Shown here: positions 16,232 through 23,336 of the stretch, piece after piece | Layout: every line of letters begins with the position of its first letter | Numbering within the stretch: the stretch's first letter is position 1 | Source: an uncultured Clostridia bacterium | GTDB lineage: Bacteria > Bacillota > Clostridia > Oscillospirales > Oscillospiraceae | Length of the DNA stretch: 44,662 bases | NCBI GenBank assembly: GCA_946629065.1 | Contig: CAMOXK010000010.1 | Span: 1-44,662, forward strand | Direction: 5' to 3' | Notes under the pieces: generated by a model | Databases searched by the model: none | Seen by the model: only the letters and a program-made list of their open reading frames with translations | Told to the model about the DNA's origin: nothing | Translations under genes and position numbers: made by a program

Positions 16232-17914
16232 ATGAAGTTTTCAGAAATACAATATCATCGCCCCGATCCCGAAAGGTTGAAGGCCGAATTAGGCGAACTG
16301 ATCAGGCAATTGAAAAACGCAGGCAATTATGAGGAAGCCCGCCTGATCTTTCTCGCGTGGGAAGAAAAACAAAAGATCACCAAAACGATGTCCATTGTGT
16401 CGTTCATACGCCGCAACATGGATGAGGACGATGAGTTTTACAAGGAAGAGCGCGCTTTCTGGCGTAGCTTCGATGCGGAACTTGAGGGGTACAGCAAAGC
16501 CTGGGCAGAGGCGATGCTCGATTCTCCGTTCCGGGCAGAATTTGCAGCCGAGTACGGCGATATGATGCTTCTGAACGCCGAATTCGACAGGAAAACCAAG
16601 TCTCCGGAGATCGTTTCTGATCTGCAGAGGGAGGCAGAACTGGTCGAGAAATACGAAGAGTTCGAAGTTGAGGAGTTCTGCTTTGAGGGCAAAACGGTCG
16701 GTTACGATGAGATCGGTGAGTTGGAGCAAGACGAAAACGGCGCACGTCGTTTCGCCGCATACAAATCCGAAGGCGCAGGCTGGCGTGAGATTGCGGAATC
16801 CCTCGACAACGTTTTCGGAGAACTCGTGCGTCTGCGCGAGAGCATCGGTAAGAAAATGGGTTTCGACGGATACATCCACTATGAATACTGCAGGCTGAGA
16901 CGCACCTTTACAAAGGATGACGTGGCGAGGTTTCGTGAGCGGGTGGTGAAATACGTAGTGCCCATTGCTGACGCCATCAAGCGTCAGCAAGCCAGGCGGA
17001 TTGGCAGCACCTACCCCATGCCCTATTCGGACAACGAATTCTTTTTTAAAAGCGGCAATCCGCATCCCGCAGGGGATGATGACTATCTGGTAAGTGAAGG
17101 GCAGAAGCTCTTTGATTCGCTTTCCCCGGAGGCAGGCGAATTCTTTCGTCACATGACAAAAAACGAGATGATGTACCTTCACGCAGGCGGAGGTGTCGAT
17201 CTGTATCTGCCGCTTGCCGAATCGCCGTTTATCATGGTCGATCTGAACGGCTCGGGTGATTCCGTGCGTTCTTTCATGCACGAGGCAGGGCATACCTTCG
17301 CCTACTGGATGAACAGAAAGCGCGTCCCGGTGGATTACGTTCAGCCAAGCGAGGACATTACAGAGCTGCATTCCATGTGCATGGAGCTGATTGCGCTACA
17401 GAACGCGGCAGGGTTTTTCGGTGAAGACGCACAGAAATATACATACTCCCTCATCGGAGAAAGCATAGCATTTATCACCTACGGTACGATGATCGATCAT
17501 TTTGAGCATTCCGTATTTGAGAATCCGGAGTGGACGTTTGCAGAGCGCCGCGCAGAATGGAACCGGCTTGAGGCTATCTACGAGCCGTGGATCAAATTCG
17601 ACGGCGAGATCCCATACTACGGTGAGGGTATGCTTTGGCAGCAGCAGGGGCATATCATCGAGGAACCTTTCATGTATATCGACTATGTGCTGACAGGCGT
17701 GGTTGGACTGGAAGTCTGGGCGATCATGCAAAACGATCCCAAGGAAGCATGGGATCTTTATATGGCACTCGTTTGCCAGGGCGGCACCCGTCCTTTCGTC
17801 GAGCTGATCAGGAACGCCGGCTTACATTCACCGTTCGACGAGGATTGTTTGAAGCGAGTAAGTGAGGCGGCAAAAAGGTGGCTTGACAGCTTTGATATCA
17901 CAGGGATCGAATGA
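16232..17914 (+). CDS. M3 family oligoendopeptidase (cassette 4)
   Basis: The 560-residue protein is a zinc metallopeptidase of the PepF/M3 type, which cleaves short peptides in the cytosol. The zinc motif is SFMHEAGHTFAYW (His350, Glu351, His354), and ITELHSMCMELI supplies the downstream glutamate ligand. Length and the all-helical character fit the TIGR02289-like subgroup. I place the start at ATG 16232, 9 bp after CCGGAGG, rather than upstream ATGs near 16193 or 16226 that lack spacing. It is the only long gene in the island and is unrelated to the GNATs, yet follows the same intergenic repeat. Confidence 0.9.
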   Translation: MKFSEIQYHRPDPERLKAELGELIRQLKNAGNYEEARLIFLAWEEKQKITKTMSIVSFIRRNMDEDDEFYKEERAFWRSFDAELEGYSKAWAEAMLDSPFRAEFAAEYGDMMLLNAEFDRKTKSPEIVSDLQREAELVEKYEEFEVEEFCFEGKTVGYDEIGELEQDENGARRFAAYKSEGAGWREIAESLDNVFGELVRLRESIGKKMGFDGYIHYEYCRLRRTFTKDDVARFRERVVKYVVPIADAIKRQQARRIGSTYPMPYSDNEFFFKSGNPHPAGDDDYLVSEGQKLFDSLSPEAGEFFRHMTKNEMMYLHAGGGVDLYLPLAESPFIMVDLNGSGDSVRSFMHEAGHTFAYWMNRKRVPVDYVQPSEDITELHSMCMELIALQNAAGFFGEDAQKYTYSLIGESIAFITYGTMIDHFEHSVFENPEWTFAERRAEWNRLEAIYEPWIKFDGEIPYYGEGMLWQQQGHIIEEPFMYIDYVLTGVVGLEVWAIMQNDPKEAWDLYMALVCQGGTRPFVELIRNAGLHSPFDEDCLKRVSEAAKRWLDSFDITGIE

Positions 17915-18068
17915 GGCGCAGCTTGCCGAGATGGTAGGGACTTCCGCTCCGTACATCAGCAGGCTCATAAACAAGAAGGACGGCATCATTAACAAGGTAT
18001 TCGTGGAGATGCTTGAAAAGCTGGGCTACGATATCCAGATCACGTATGTGAAGAAAGAAACAGACTGA
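17898..18068 (+). pseudogene. truncated XRE-type HTH protein
   Basis: The frame AQLAEMVGTSAPYISRLINKKDGIINKVFVEMLEKLGYDIQITYVKK resembles the C-terminal part of antitoxin-like XRE regulators, beginning in the middle of the HTH. The first helix and a start with a ribosome binding site are missing; the frame merges into the M3 gene end (stop 17914), overlapping it. It is probably the remnant of a gene whose 5' end was lost when the M3 gene was joined here. Confidence 0.6.
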
Positions 18069-18096
18069 CAAATCGAGATTTGAGGGGGAAATGAAA

Positions 18097-18969
18097 ATGC
18101 AATACGAAATCATACCCTGTGTAGATGGCGATGCGGAATACATCGAAGAGCAGGCAGATCAGGCGATCAACGCCATCGTACCGCCGGAGGAAGGTGCACA
18201 GGAAGAAGTATTCGTTTATCAAGTCACAGACACGGAAGGACGCTTTCTGGGCGGGTGTATTCTGGTTACAGAGGAATGGAAGACCGCTGTGATTTATGAC
18301 CTGTGGGTGGAAGAAGCCTATCGTCATCAGGGAATCGCCTCCGCGCTGATCCGGGAATCCGAGCGGAAAGCCCGGGAAATGGGATGCTATCTTATGCTGA
18401 TCGGTACCTTCGATTTTCAGGCGAAGCCCCTCTATGACAAGCATGGCTATGCGCTGATCGAAACCATGACGGATTGTCCGAAGGGGCATGAACACTATTT
18501 CCTGCAGAAGCGGCTTGACCTTTCTTGCGGGGAAGCCGCCCCTCTGGATCTCGGCCGTTACAAGATTACGCTTGCAGGAGAAGAACTCGCAGAAAAGCTC
18601 TCTGCCAGGCTGAATCGACATGACGAAGCCTGTGTCCCGCGCAAACACGCTTACATCTCCATTTGCAAAAAGGCAATCGACAAGAATGGGAAACTCATCG
18701 CCGGGATCGTAGGAGGCGTGGATGGATGGGATAATCCGGATATCGATGCGCTTTGGGTGGACGAAGCCTGCCGCAGGCAAGGGATCGCTTCCGCGCTTCT
18801 CCATGCGTTCGAGCGGGAGGCAAAGGAAAACGGTGCCTACCGGCTGGGTGTGGAACCATTTGATTGGAACGTAGGTTTTTTCAGGAAGAACGGTTACGAA
18901 AACGTCACCGGCGTGCTGGAGGATTATCCGAAGGGACATACCATGTACTGCATGGAGAAGCCTCTTTGA
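18097..18969 (+). CDS. double-domain GNAT acetyltransferase (cassette 5)
   Basis: The 290-residue protein contains two GNAT domains in tandem. The first has LWVEEAYRHQGIASALIRESERKA followed by FDFQAKPLYDKHGYALIETMTDCPKGHEHYF. The second has LWVDEACRRQGIASALLHAFEREA followed by FDWNVGFFRKNGYENVTGVLEDYPKGHTMY. Both halves keep the RxQGIAS acetyl-CoA loop and a terminal PKGH motif. ATG 18097 is 8 bp after GAGGGGG; an ATG two codons upstream (18091) is only 2 bp from it. It is paralogous to the next gene but richer in G+C. Acceptor unknown. Confidence 0.85.
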   Translation: MQYEIIPCVDGDAEYIEEQADQAINAIVPPEEGAQEEVFVYQVTDTEGRFLGGCILVTEEWKTAVIYDLWVEEAYRHQGIASALIRESERKAREMGCYLMLIGTFDFQAKPLYDKHGYALIETMTDCPKGHEHYFLQKRLDLSCGEAAPLDLGRYKITLAGEELAEKLSARLNRHDEACVPRKHAYISICKKAIDKNGKLIAGIVGGVDGWDNPDIDALWVDEACRRQGIASALLHAFEREAKENGAYRLGVEPFDWNVGFFRKNGYENVTGVLEDYPKGHTMYCMEKPL

Positions 18970-19053
18970 CTGGCCCACTGATAAATTCCGGTTTACAGAG
19001 GCAGGATAATCATAAACGATCCCGACAAAACGGGATTTAAGGAGGAAATGAAA

Positions 19054-19935
19054 TTGAAATACGAAATGAAACCGCTGACCGATGAGGAAGCGGAAGCAAT
19101 CGGCAAAAAAATAAGCGAATACGCCGATTCCATGGCGCCCAATGAGCCTCACACCGAGGAGGAACAGCTTGTTTTTAAAATTGAAAACGAAGAAGGCCGG
19201 ATGATCGCCGGCTGTGTGCTGAACATTCATTTGTGGGGACGCGCCGTGCTTGCCCAACTCTGGGCGGATGAACAGTACCGCGGTCAGGGACTCGGCTCGA
19301 CGCTCATTCACACAGCGCAAAAAGCCGCGAGGGAGAAGGGCTGTTATTACCTGTGCTTAGGTACGCTTGACTTTATGGCGAGACCGCTTTACGAAAAGCA
19401 CGGCTTTAAAGTGTTTACGGAGAATATTGATTTGCCGAAAGGACATACGGGGTGGTCTATGTCAAAACGGCTTGATAAAGAGATTCCCGACTACATACCG
19501 ACAAACAACAGCGCCGCACAGCGTTTTAAGGTCCTGCACGGCACAAAGGAAGACGCAAAAATCATTGATGAGGGGCTTGACCGTTACTGTGATCGTTTTA
19601 TTGTTACGCCCGAGGATAACGATATTCCTTTGGGCAGAAAGCTCGTTGACAAAGGCGGAAAAATGATCGCCGCCGTGCTTGCCGAGCTTGACGCCGATGA
19701 GAGTACGGATATCAACGGCGTATGGGTCGAAGAACCGTACAGAAAACAGGGCTTAGGCTCCTATCTTCTTGGTAAAGTTGAAAAAGAGGCGAAGGACAAA
19801 GGTACATATCTTTTTATCGGGAATGCGTGCGACTGGAATATCGATTTTTTCAGAAAAAACGGCTATACCGTCAGAGGCGAGCTTGAGGATTACCCGAAAG
19901 GTCACACGGCATACGAGATTGAAAAACGAATCTGA
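19054..19935 (+). CDS. double-domain GNAT acetyltransferase (cassette 6)
   Basis: The 293-residue tandem GNAT is paralogous to the gene at 18097. Domain 1 has LWADEQYRGQGLGSTLIHTAQKAA and FMARPLYEKHGFKVFTENIDLPKGH; domain 2 has VWVEEPYRKQGLGSYLLGKVEKEA and CDWNIDFFRKNGYTVRGELEDYPKGH. I prefer TTG 19054, 8 bp after AAGGAGG; ATG 19048 is just 2 bp from it, matching the layout of the sister gene. Its lower G+C than the sister gene suggests separate histories, not a recent duplication in place. Confidence 0.85.
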   Translation: MKYEMKPLTDEEAEAIGKKISEYADSMAPNEPHTEEEQLVFKIENEEGRMIAGCVLNIHLWGRAVLAQLWADEQYRGQGLGSTLIHTAQKAAREKGCYYLCLGTLDFMARPLYEKHGFKVFTENIDLPKGHTGWSMSKRLDKEIPDYIPTNNSAAQRFKVLHGTKEDAKIIDEGLDRYCDRFIVTPEDNDIPLGRKLVDKGGKMIAAVLAELDADESTDINGVWVEEPYRKQGLGSYLLGKVEKEAKDKGTYLFIGNACDWNIDFFRKNGYTVRGELEDYPKGHTAYEIEKRI

Positions 19936-19973
19936 CGAAAATGCCGCTGCCCGATAGATTCGTGTTATTGTGA

Positions 19974-20100
19974 ACAGTGAAATCGATCCGAGTGTTCTGA
20001 CCCAACTGGTCAACGGCATATTCTTGACGTCGATAGTCGTGGCAACAGCGTAAATATGTGCCTTTTTATTCACGCTACCCACCCAAGGCATCTTGAAATT
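19974..20100 (+). repeat. conserved intergenic island element, copy R6 (terminal)
   Basis: It has the same left half and hairpin as R1 and R3 (GGTCAACGGCATATTC, AGCGTAAATA / TATTCACGCT with one mismatch, CCCAAGGCAT), then diverges. It follows the last cassette gene with no gene after it, as a terminal 3' site would in a cassette array. Confidence 0.7.
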
Positions 20101-20155
20101 GTCCTCTGTTCCGGTATAATAACAGCACTATTATCCATAGCAATTCCACTCCACT

Positions 20156-20173
20156 GTTATCAACGCTGATAAC
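20156..20173. repeat. 18-bp palindrome near the right island end
   Basis: GTTATCAACGCTGATAAC, 17 of 18 identical to 13728-13745 and 110 bp inside the right boundary. A further GATAAC lies at 20177-20182. Confidence 0.65.
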
Positions 20174-20283
20174 AAAATGATAACGGGAGGGGTGATAGGC
20201 TGGATAATATGGACAGATCAAATAATCAAAGGAACTACGAACAGGTCGAACAATAATTCCTAAACGGAATCAGTTAAGTCCTG

Positions 20284-20297
20284 TCGAGTGGGAATAA
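20284..20297 (+). other. attachment-site core, right (attR-like)
   Basis: Exact copy of the 3' end of guaA, TCGAGTGGGAATAA, not preceded by guaA sequence here. It marks the right boundary of the island. Confidence 0.75.
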
Positions 20298-20320
20298 AAA
20301 ACCTCCTCTCCGTATTCTAT

Positions 20321-20362
20321 CGACAAATCCAGAATCTGATTCTGGATTTGTCGATTTTCTTT
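20321..20362 (+). terminator. intrinsic terminator, probably the original guaA terminator
   Basis: Perfect 15-bp stem CGACAAATCCAGAAT / ATTCTGGATTTGTCG with a CTG loop, followed by ATTTTCTTTTC. It lies 24 bp after the right attachment core, where the guaA terminator would stand without the island. Confidence 0.8.
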
Positions 20363-20386
20363 TCTCCTGCGGTTTTCCCTCATAGG

Positions 20387-20408
20387 CCCGCCGGTTTTAC
20401 CCGGCGGG
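20387..20408. repeat. stem-loop CCCGCCGG / CCGGCGGG
   Basis: 8-bp perfect stem with a 6-nt loop, followed by TCTTG. A weak second terminator ahead of the sigma factor gene is possible. Confidence 0.45.
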
Positions 20409-20511
20409 TCTTGTGCTGTCATGCTACAATAGAAAAAACATTTCCCGAAATCCTGTAAGATTTGCTCCCCCGTCCCGTGATACAGGGTGAGGCGGAAAGG
20501 AAGTGACGCGA

Positions 20512-21069
20512 ATGGAGGACAGCAGAATCATCAGCCTGTTTTTTGAGCGCTCAGAGCAGGCCATTGAAGAACTGGACCGTAAACACGGGCCTGCCGTGAA
20601 GAGAACGGCAGCCAACATCCTGCAGGACCGGCTGGATGTGGAAGAGTGCGTAAGCGATACCTATCTCAGGACTTGGAACAGTATTCCGCCTCAGGCTCCG
20701 AATCCCCTGGCAAGCTACGTTTGCCGCATTGCCCACAATCTGGCCATCGACCGCTACCACGCCAACCGGGCCGAAAAGCGAAACGGCAAGTATGATCTCG
20801 TGCTGGATGAAATGGAGGAATGTATCCCCTCCGGCATGAGCGTGGAAACCGAGCTGGAGGCGAAGGAACTCGGCGCTTCCATCAACCGTTTTCTGGGCAG
20901 TCTGAGCAGGGAGGACCGCTTTTTGTTCGTCCGGCGCTACTGGTATGCGGATCCTGTCCGGGATCTGGCCGCCATGACCCACAGCAGCCCCAACCGGATC
21001 TCCGTCCGTCTTTTCCGCCTCCGTGAGAAATTGCGGAACACTTTGACGAAGGAGGGCCTGCTTGTATGA
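20512..21069 (+). CDS. ECF-type RNA polymerase sigma factor 1
   Basis: The 185-residue protein has sigma region 2 (VEECVSDTYLRTWNSIPPQAPNPLASYVCRIAHNLAIDRYHANRA) and region 4 (LAAMTHSSPNRISVRLFRLREKLRNTL), the two-domain layout of extracytoplasmic-function sigma factors. ATG 20512 lies 10 bp after AAAGGA; a GTG three codons upstream (20503) is too close to it. The next gene overlaps it by four bases (ATGA) and encodes a membrane protein likely to act as anti-sigma factor. The stimulus is unknown. Confidence 0.9.
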   Translation: MEDSRIISLFFERSEQAIEELDRKHGPAVKRTAANILQDRLDVEECVSDTYLRTWNSIPPQAPNPLASYVCRIAHNLAIDRYHANRAEKRNGKYDLVLDEMEECIPSGMSVETELEAKELGASINRFLGSLSREDRFLFVRRYWYADPVRDLAAMTHSSPNRISVRLFRLREKLRNTLTKEGLLV

Positions 21070-22187
21070 ATCGGGAACTGTTATCCAGTGCGCTCTGTCA
21101 GATCGACGAGCGCTATATCGCCGAAGCCTACCGTCCTGTACCCGAGGCTGCATCCGGCTCCTCGGAAAGGATCGTACCCATGAAAAAGAAACGGATCATT
21201 ACTTTTGCCCTGGCCGCGGCGCTGATTATTGCGCTGGGTGTGACGGCCTACGCCATTGGCGTGAGCATCCACCGCCGGCGGCAGGAGGAACTGCGCGAGC
21301 AGCTGCAGATCGACGAAAACCAGGTGGCGGATTACGTGGAATACCCCGTCGCAGAGGAGCCGGAAAAGGCTCCCGCGGAGGGCGTCACGCTGCTGTCCGC
21401 CATGAATGACGGCGAGTTTCAGCGGTTCTGGGTGGTGCTCAACGGCGTGACGCCGGAGATGATCGAACGCCTGGAGTCCTCAGAGCAGGTAGACTGGGAA
21501 GGAAAGGCGCTTCCCGCAAACGGTCACCGATATAGCTTCATCTATGCCACCATGGACGGAGAGAATTACTTTGACGCCATGAACCCCCTGAGCTTCCGGG
21601 ATGGCTACGACCTCGAAAGCCAGACCCTGACCACAGAATGCTCTATCCCCCTGCACGAATTGGAACCAGGGCGAAAGATCGTGCTTCGCTTCGTGATGGC
21701 AGATTGCATTGACTATGAACTGGACCACAGCGAGGCTGAGCTTGTGTGCGAGCTTGGCAGCGCAGAGGTGGAACGCACCGGCCAGGCCATCCGCACCGTC
21801 TGGTTTTCGGAGCCTGTTTCCTTTTCCAACGGCGCGTACGGCAAGGGCGAGTTTCTCGGCGCGGAAATCTCCGCCTCCGGGGTGAACTGGATCCTGCGGC
21901 ACGACGGCGTCAGTCAGATGTACCGCAATCATGAATTCACGGATGAAGCGCAGCGGCAAGCTTATCTGGAACTGGAGCGGAGCTGGCTTGCCGCCATCGA
22001 AGACGTGGAGCGAACGGCAGCGGTAAACTTTGCCGATGGCACCTGTCGGGAAGTGGGGCTGCCCCTGAGCAGCAGCGAGCCGGAAGGCGATATCGTCAAG
22101 GACGCCTGCCTTTTCAGTGGCGGGACGGTCCATCTGGATCAGGTCGTCAGCATCACGATTGGAGGAAAGACCTTTCCCGCTGCATAA
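21066..22187 (+). CDS. membrane-anchored putative anti-sigma factor for sigma 1
   Basis: The 373-residue protein has an N-terminal cytosolic stretch of about 42 residues, one membrane helix (ITFALAAALIIALGVTAYAIGV, residues about 45-66), a charged coiled segment, and a large extracytoplasmic domain with no recognised fold. The 4-bp overlap with the sigma gene implies translational coupling, typical of sigma/anti-sigma pairs. No zinc-binding HxxxCxxC motif is present, so the assignment rests on topology and context. It differs from the smaller partner of sigma 2 (25773). Confidence 0.7.
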   Translation: MNRELLSSALCQIDERYIAEAYRPVPEAASGSSERIVPMKKKRIITFALAAALIIALGVTAYAIGVSIHRRRQEELREQLQIDENQVADYVEYPVAEEPEKAPAEGVTLLSAMNDGEFQRFWVVLNGVTPEMIERLESSEQVDWEGKALPANGHRYSFIYATMDGENYFDAMNPLSFRDGYDLESQTLTTECSIPLHELEPGRKIVLRFVMADCIDYELDHSEAELVCELGSAEVERTGQAIRTVWFSEPVSFSNGAYGKGEFLGAEISASGVNWILRHDGVSQMYRNHEFTDEAQRQAYLELERSWLAAIEDVERTAAVNFADGTCREVGLPLSSSEPEGDIVKDACLFSGGTVHLDQVVSITIGGKTFPAA

Positions 22188-22224
22188 GCCTGTGTATTCT
22201 ATCGCGCAAGGCGCAGCATCAAGC

Positions 22225-22313
22225 GTAGGGGAGGGGCTCGCCCCTCCCGGCAGCATAAAGCGCTGTCATGAAAAAGGTTCGGCGAACTCGCAGATAGTGC
22301 GAATTCGCCGAAT
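22225..22313. repeat. palindromic repeat family D, copy 2
   Basis: GTAGGGGAGGGGCTCGCCCCTCCCGGCAG-type start (22225), a short conserved spacer, then a hairpin GGTTCGGCGAA-TCGC / GCGAATTCGCCGAATC (22276-22313). The stretch to 22500 adds GGGAGGGGCCCCTATCGGCC and CTTCCCCCGGAGGGGGAAG palindromes, related to 44100-44150. No gene is seen in 22188-22571. Confidence 0.7.
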
Positions 22314-22502
22314 CTTTCTTGCTGTCAAAGCCTGCTTTCGCCGGGAGGGGCCCCTATCGGCCTTCGGCCACTTCCCCCGGAGGGGGAAGCAAGCCTTCCC
22401 TGCGGCGCTTACCGGGACGCACGCATTTTACGGTACGCCCCCGCTGCCTTCTTTTGCCGGCCACAGACAAATCGGAAAGGAAGAGTTCTCCCATCCTCGT
22501 TC

Positions 22503-22531
22503 TTGACATTGCAAAATCCAGTGTGTATGAT
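22503..22531 (+). promoter_or_regulatory. promoter of the esterase/ATP-grasp pair
   Basis: TTGACA (22503-22508), 17-bp spacer, TATGAT (22526-22531), 40 bp upstream of the ATG at 22572. Confidence 0.7.
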
Positions 22532-22571
22532 TGCGAAAAGAGCGCCGCTGCGGCGTACAAGGAGAAGGCCT

Positions 22572-23309
22572 ATGCAGACGAGAGCTTTGACCCACTACAG
22601 TCCCGCCCTCGGGAAAGACATGCACATGATGATCTACGGCCAGGCTGGTGTCCCCTTCCTGGCCTTCCCGACCCAGGACGGCATGTGCCGCCAGCTGGAG
22701 GACTTCGGCCTGATCGAGCAGATCCGGGACTATATCGAGGACGGCCGCATCCAGCTTTTTGTGGTGGACACGGTGGATACGGAGAGCTGGTCCCTCCGGG
22801 AGGGCGACAAGGCAGCGCGCGCCCGGCGGCAGGAGCAGTATTACCGCTATCTCACGGAGGAGGTCGTCCCCCTGATGCGTGAGGAGAACGACGCGCTCCC
22901 CTTTACCTTTGGGATGAGCATGGGGGCAGATCACGCGGCCATCACCTTCCTGCGCCGGCCCGAGCTCTTCCGGGGCATGCTGGCCCTGTCGGGAGTCTAC
23001 GACGCGGACTATTTCTTTGACGGCTACATGGACCCCACGCTCTATGACAACTCCCCGGAGCGCTTCCTGCCGAACATGCCCGCGGATCACCCCTACATTG
23101 CCCTCTACAACCAGCGGAAGCTGATCTTCTGCGTGGGGCAGGGCGCCTGGGAGGAGGACGGCGTGCGCACCCTCCGCCACCTCCAGCGCGTTTTTGCAAG
23201 CAAGGGGATCCGCGCCTGGTGCGACTTCTGGGGCTATGACGTCAATCACGACTGGCCCTGGTGGTTCCGGCAGGTCCGCTATTTCCTGCCCTTCCTGCTG
23301 AACGACTGA
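22572..23309 (+). CDS. esterase-like alpha/beta hydrolase
   Basis: The 245-residue protein resembles the esterase D/COG4947 type of alpha/beta hydrolase. The nucleophile elbow is GMSMGADHA (Ser116). A histidine in GYDVNHDWPWW fits the catalytic base, and acidic residues after the sixth strand can complete the triad. ATG 22572 is preceded by ACAAGGAGAAGGCCT; the same frame is open upstream to 22503 but overlaps the promoter. The ATP-grasp gene starts 28 bp after the stop, so both are probably one operon. The ester substrate is unknown. Confidence 0.8.
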   Translation: MQTRALTHYSPALGKDMHMMIYGQAGVPFLAFPTQDGMCRQLEDFGLIEQIRDYIEDGRIQLFVVDTVDTESWSLREGDKAARARRQEQYYRYLTEEVVPLMREENDALPFTFGMSMGADHAAITFLRRPELFRGMLALSGVYDADYFFDGYMDPTLYDNSPERFLPNMPADHPYIALYNQRKLIFCVGQGAWEEDGVRTLRHLQRVFASKGIRAWCDFWGYDVNHDWPWWFRQVRYFLPFLLND

Positions 23310-23336
23310 CCCTCTATAGAAAAAGGAGAATACCCT

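Larger units (their letters stand above)
13631..20297 (+). mobile_element. genomic island inserted at the 3' end of guaA
   Basis: TCGAGTGGGAATAA, the last codons of guaA (13631-13644), recurs exactly at 20284-20297. Between them G+C is visibly lower than in flanking genes and the cargo is unrelated to GMP synthesis. The 3' end of guaA is a known integration hotspot for tyrosine-recombinase islands. A hairpin terminator suited to guaA lies just beyond the right copy (20321). Cargo: five GNAT genes (two of them double-domain), an M3 peptidase and an HTH fragment, with conserved intergenic repeats. No integrase or conjugation gene is visible, so the island looks non-autonomous or decayed. Confidence 0.75.

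Noticed and set aside
14623-20100. Integron attC sites
   Set aside because: The intergenic elements fold into hairpins, but I found no consistent RYYYAAC/GTTRRRY pair; the occasional GTTRRRY matches are expected by chance. No integron integrase is present.
20174-20256. Short frame ending MDRSNNQRNYEQVEQ next to the right boundary
   Set aside because: A GGGAGG precedes it, but it is only 16-27 codons and I cannot link it to a family. It may be a relic of an island gene.
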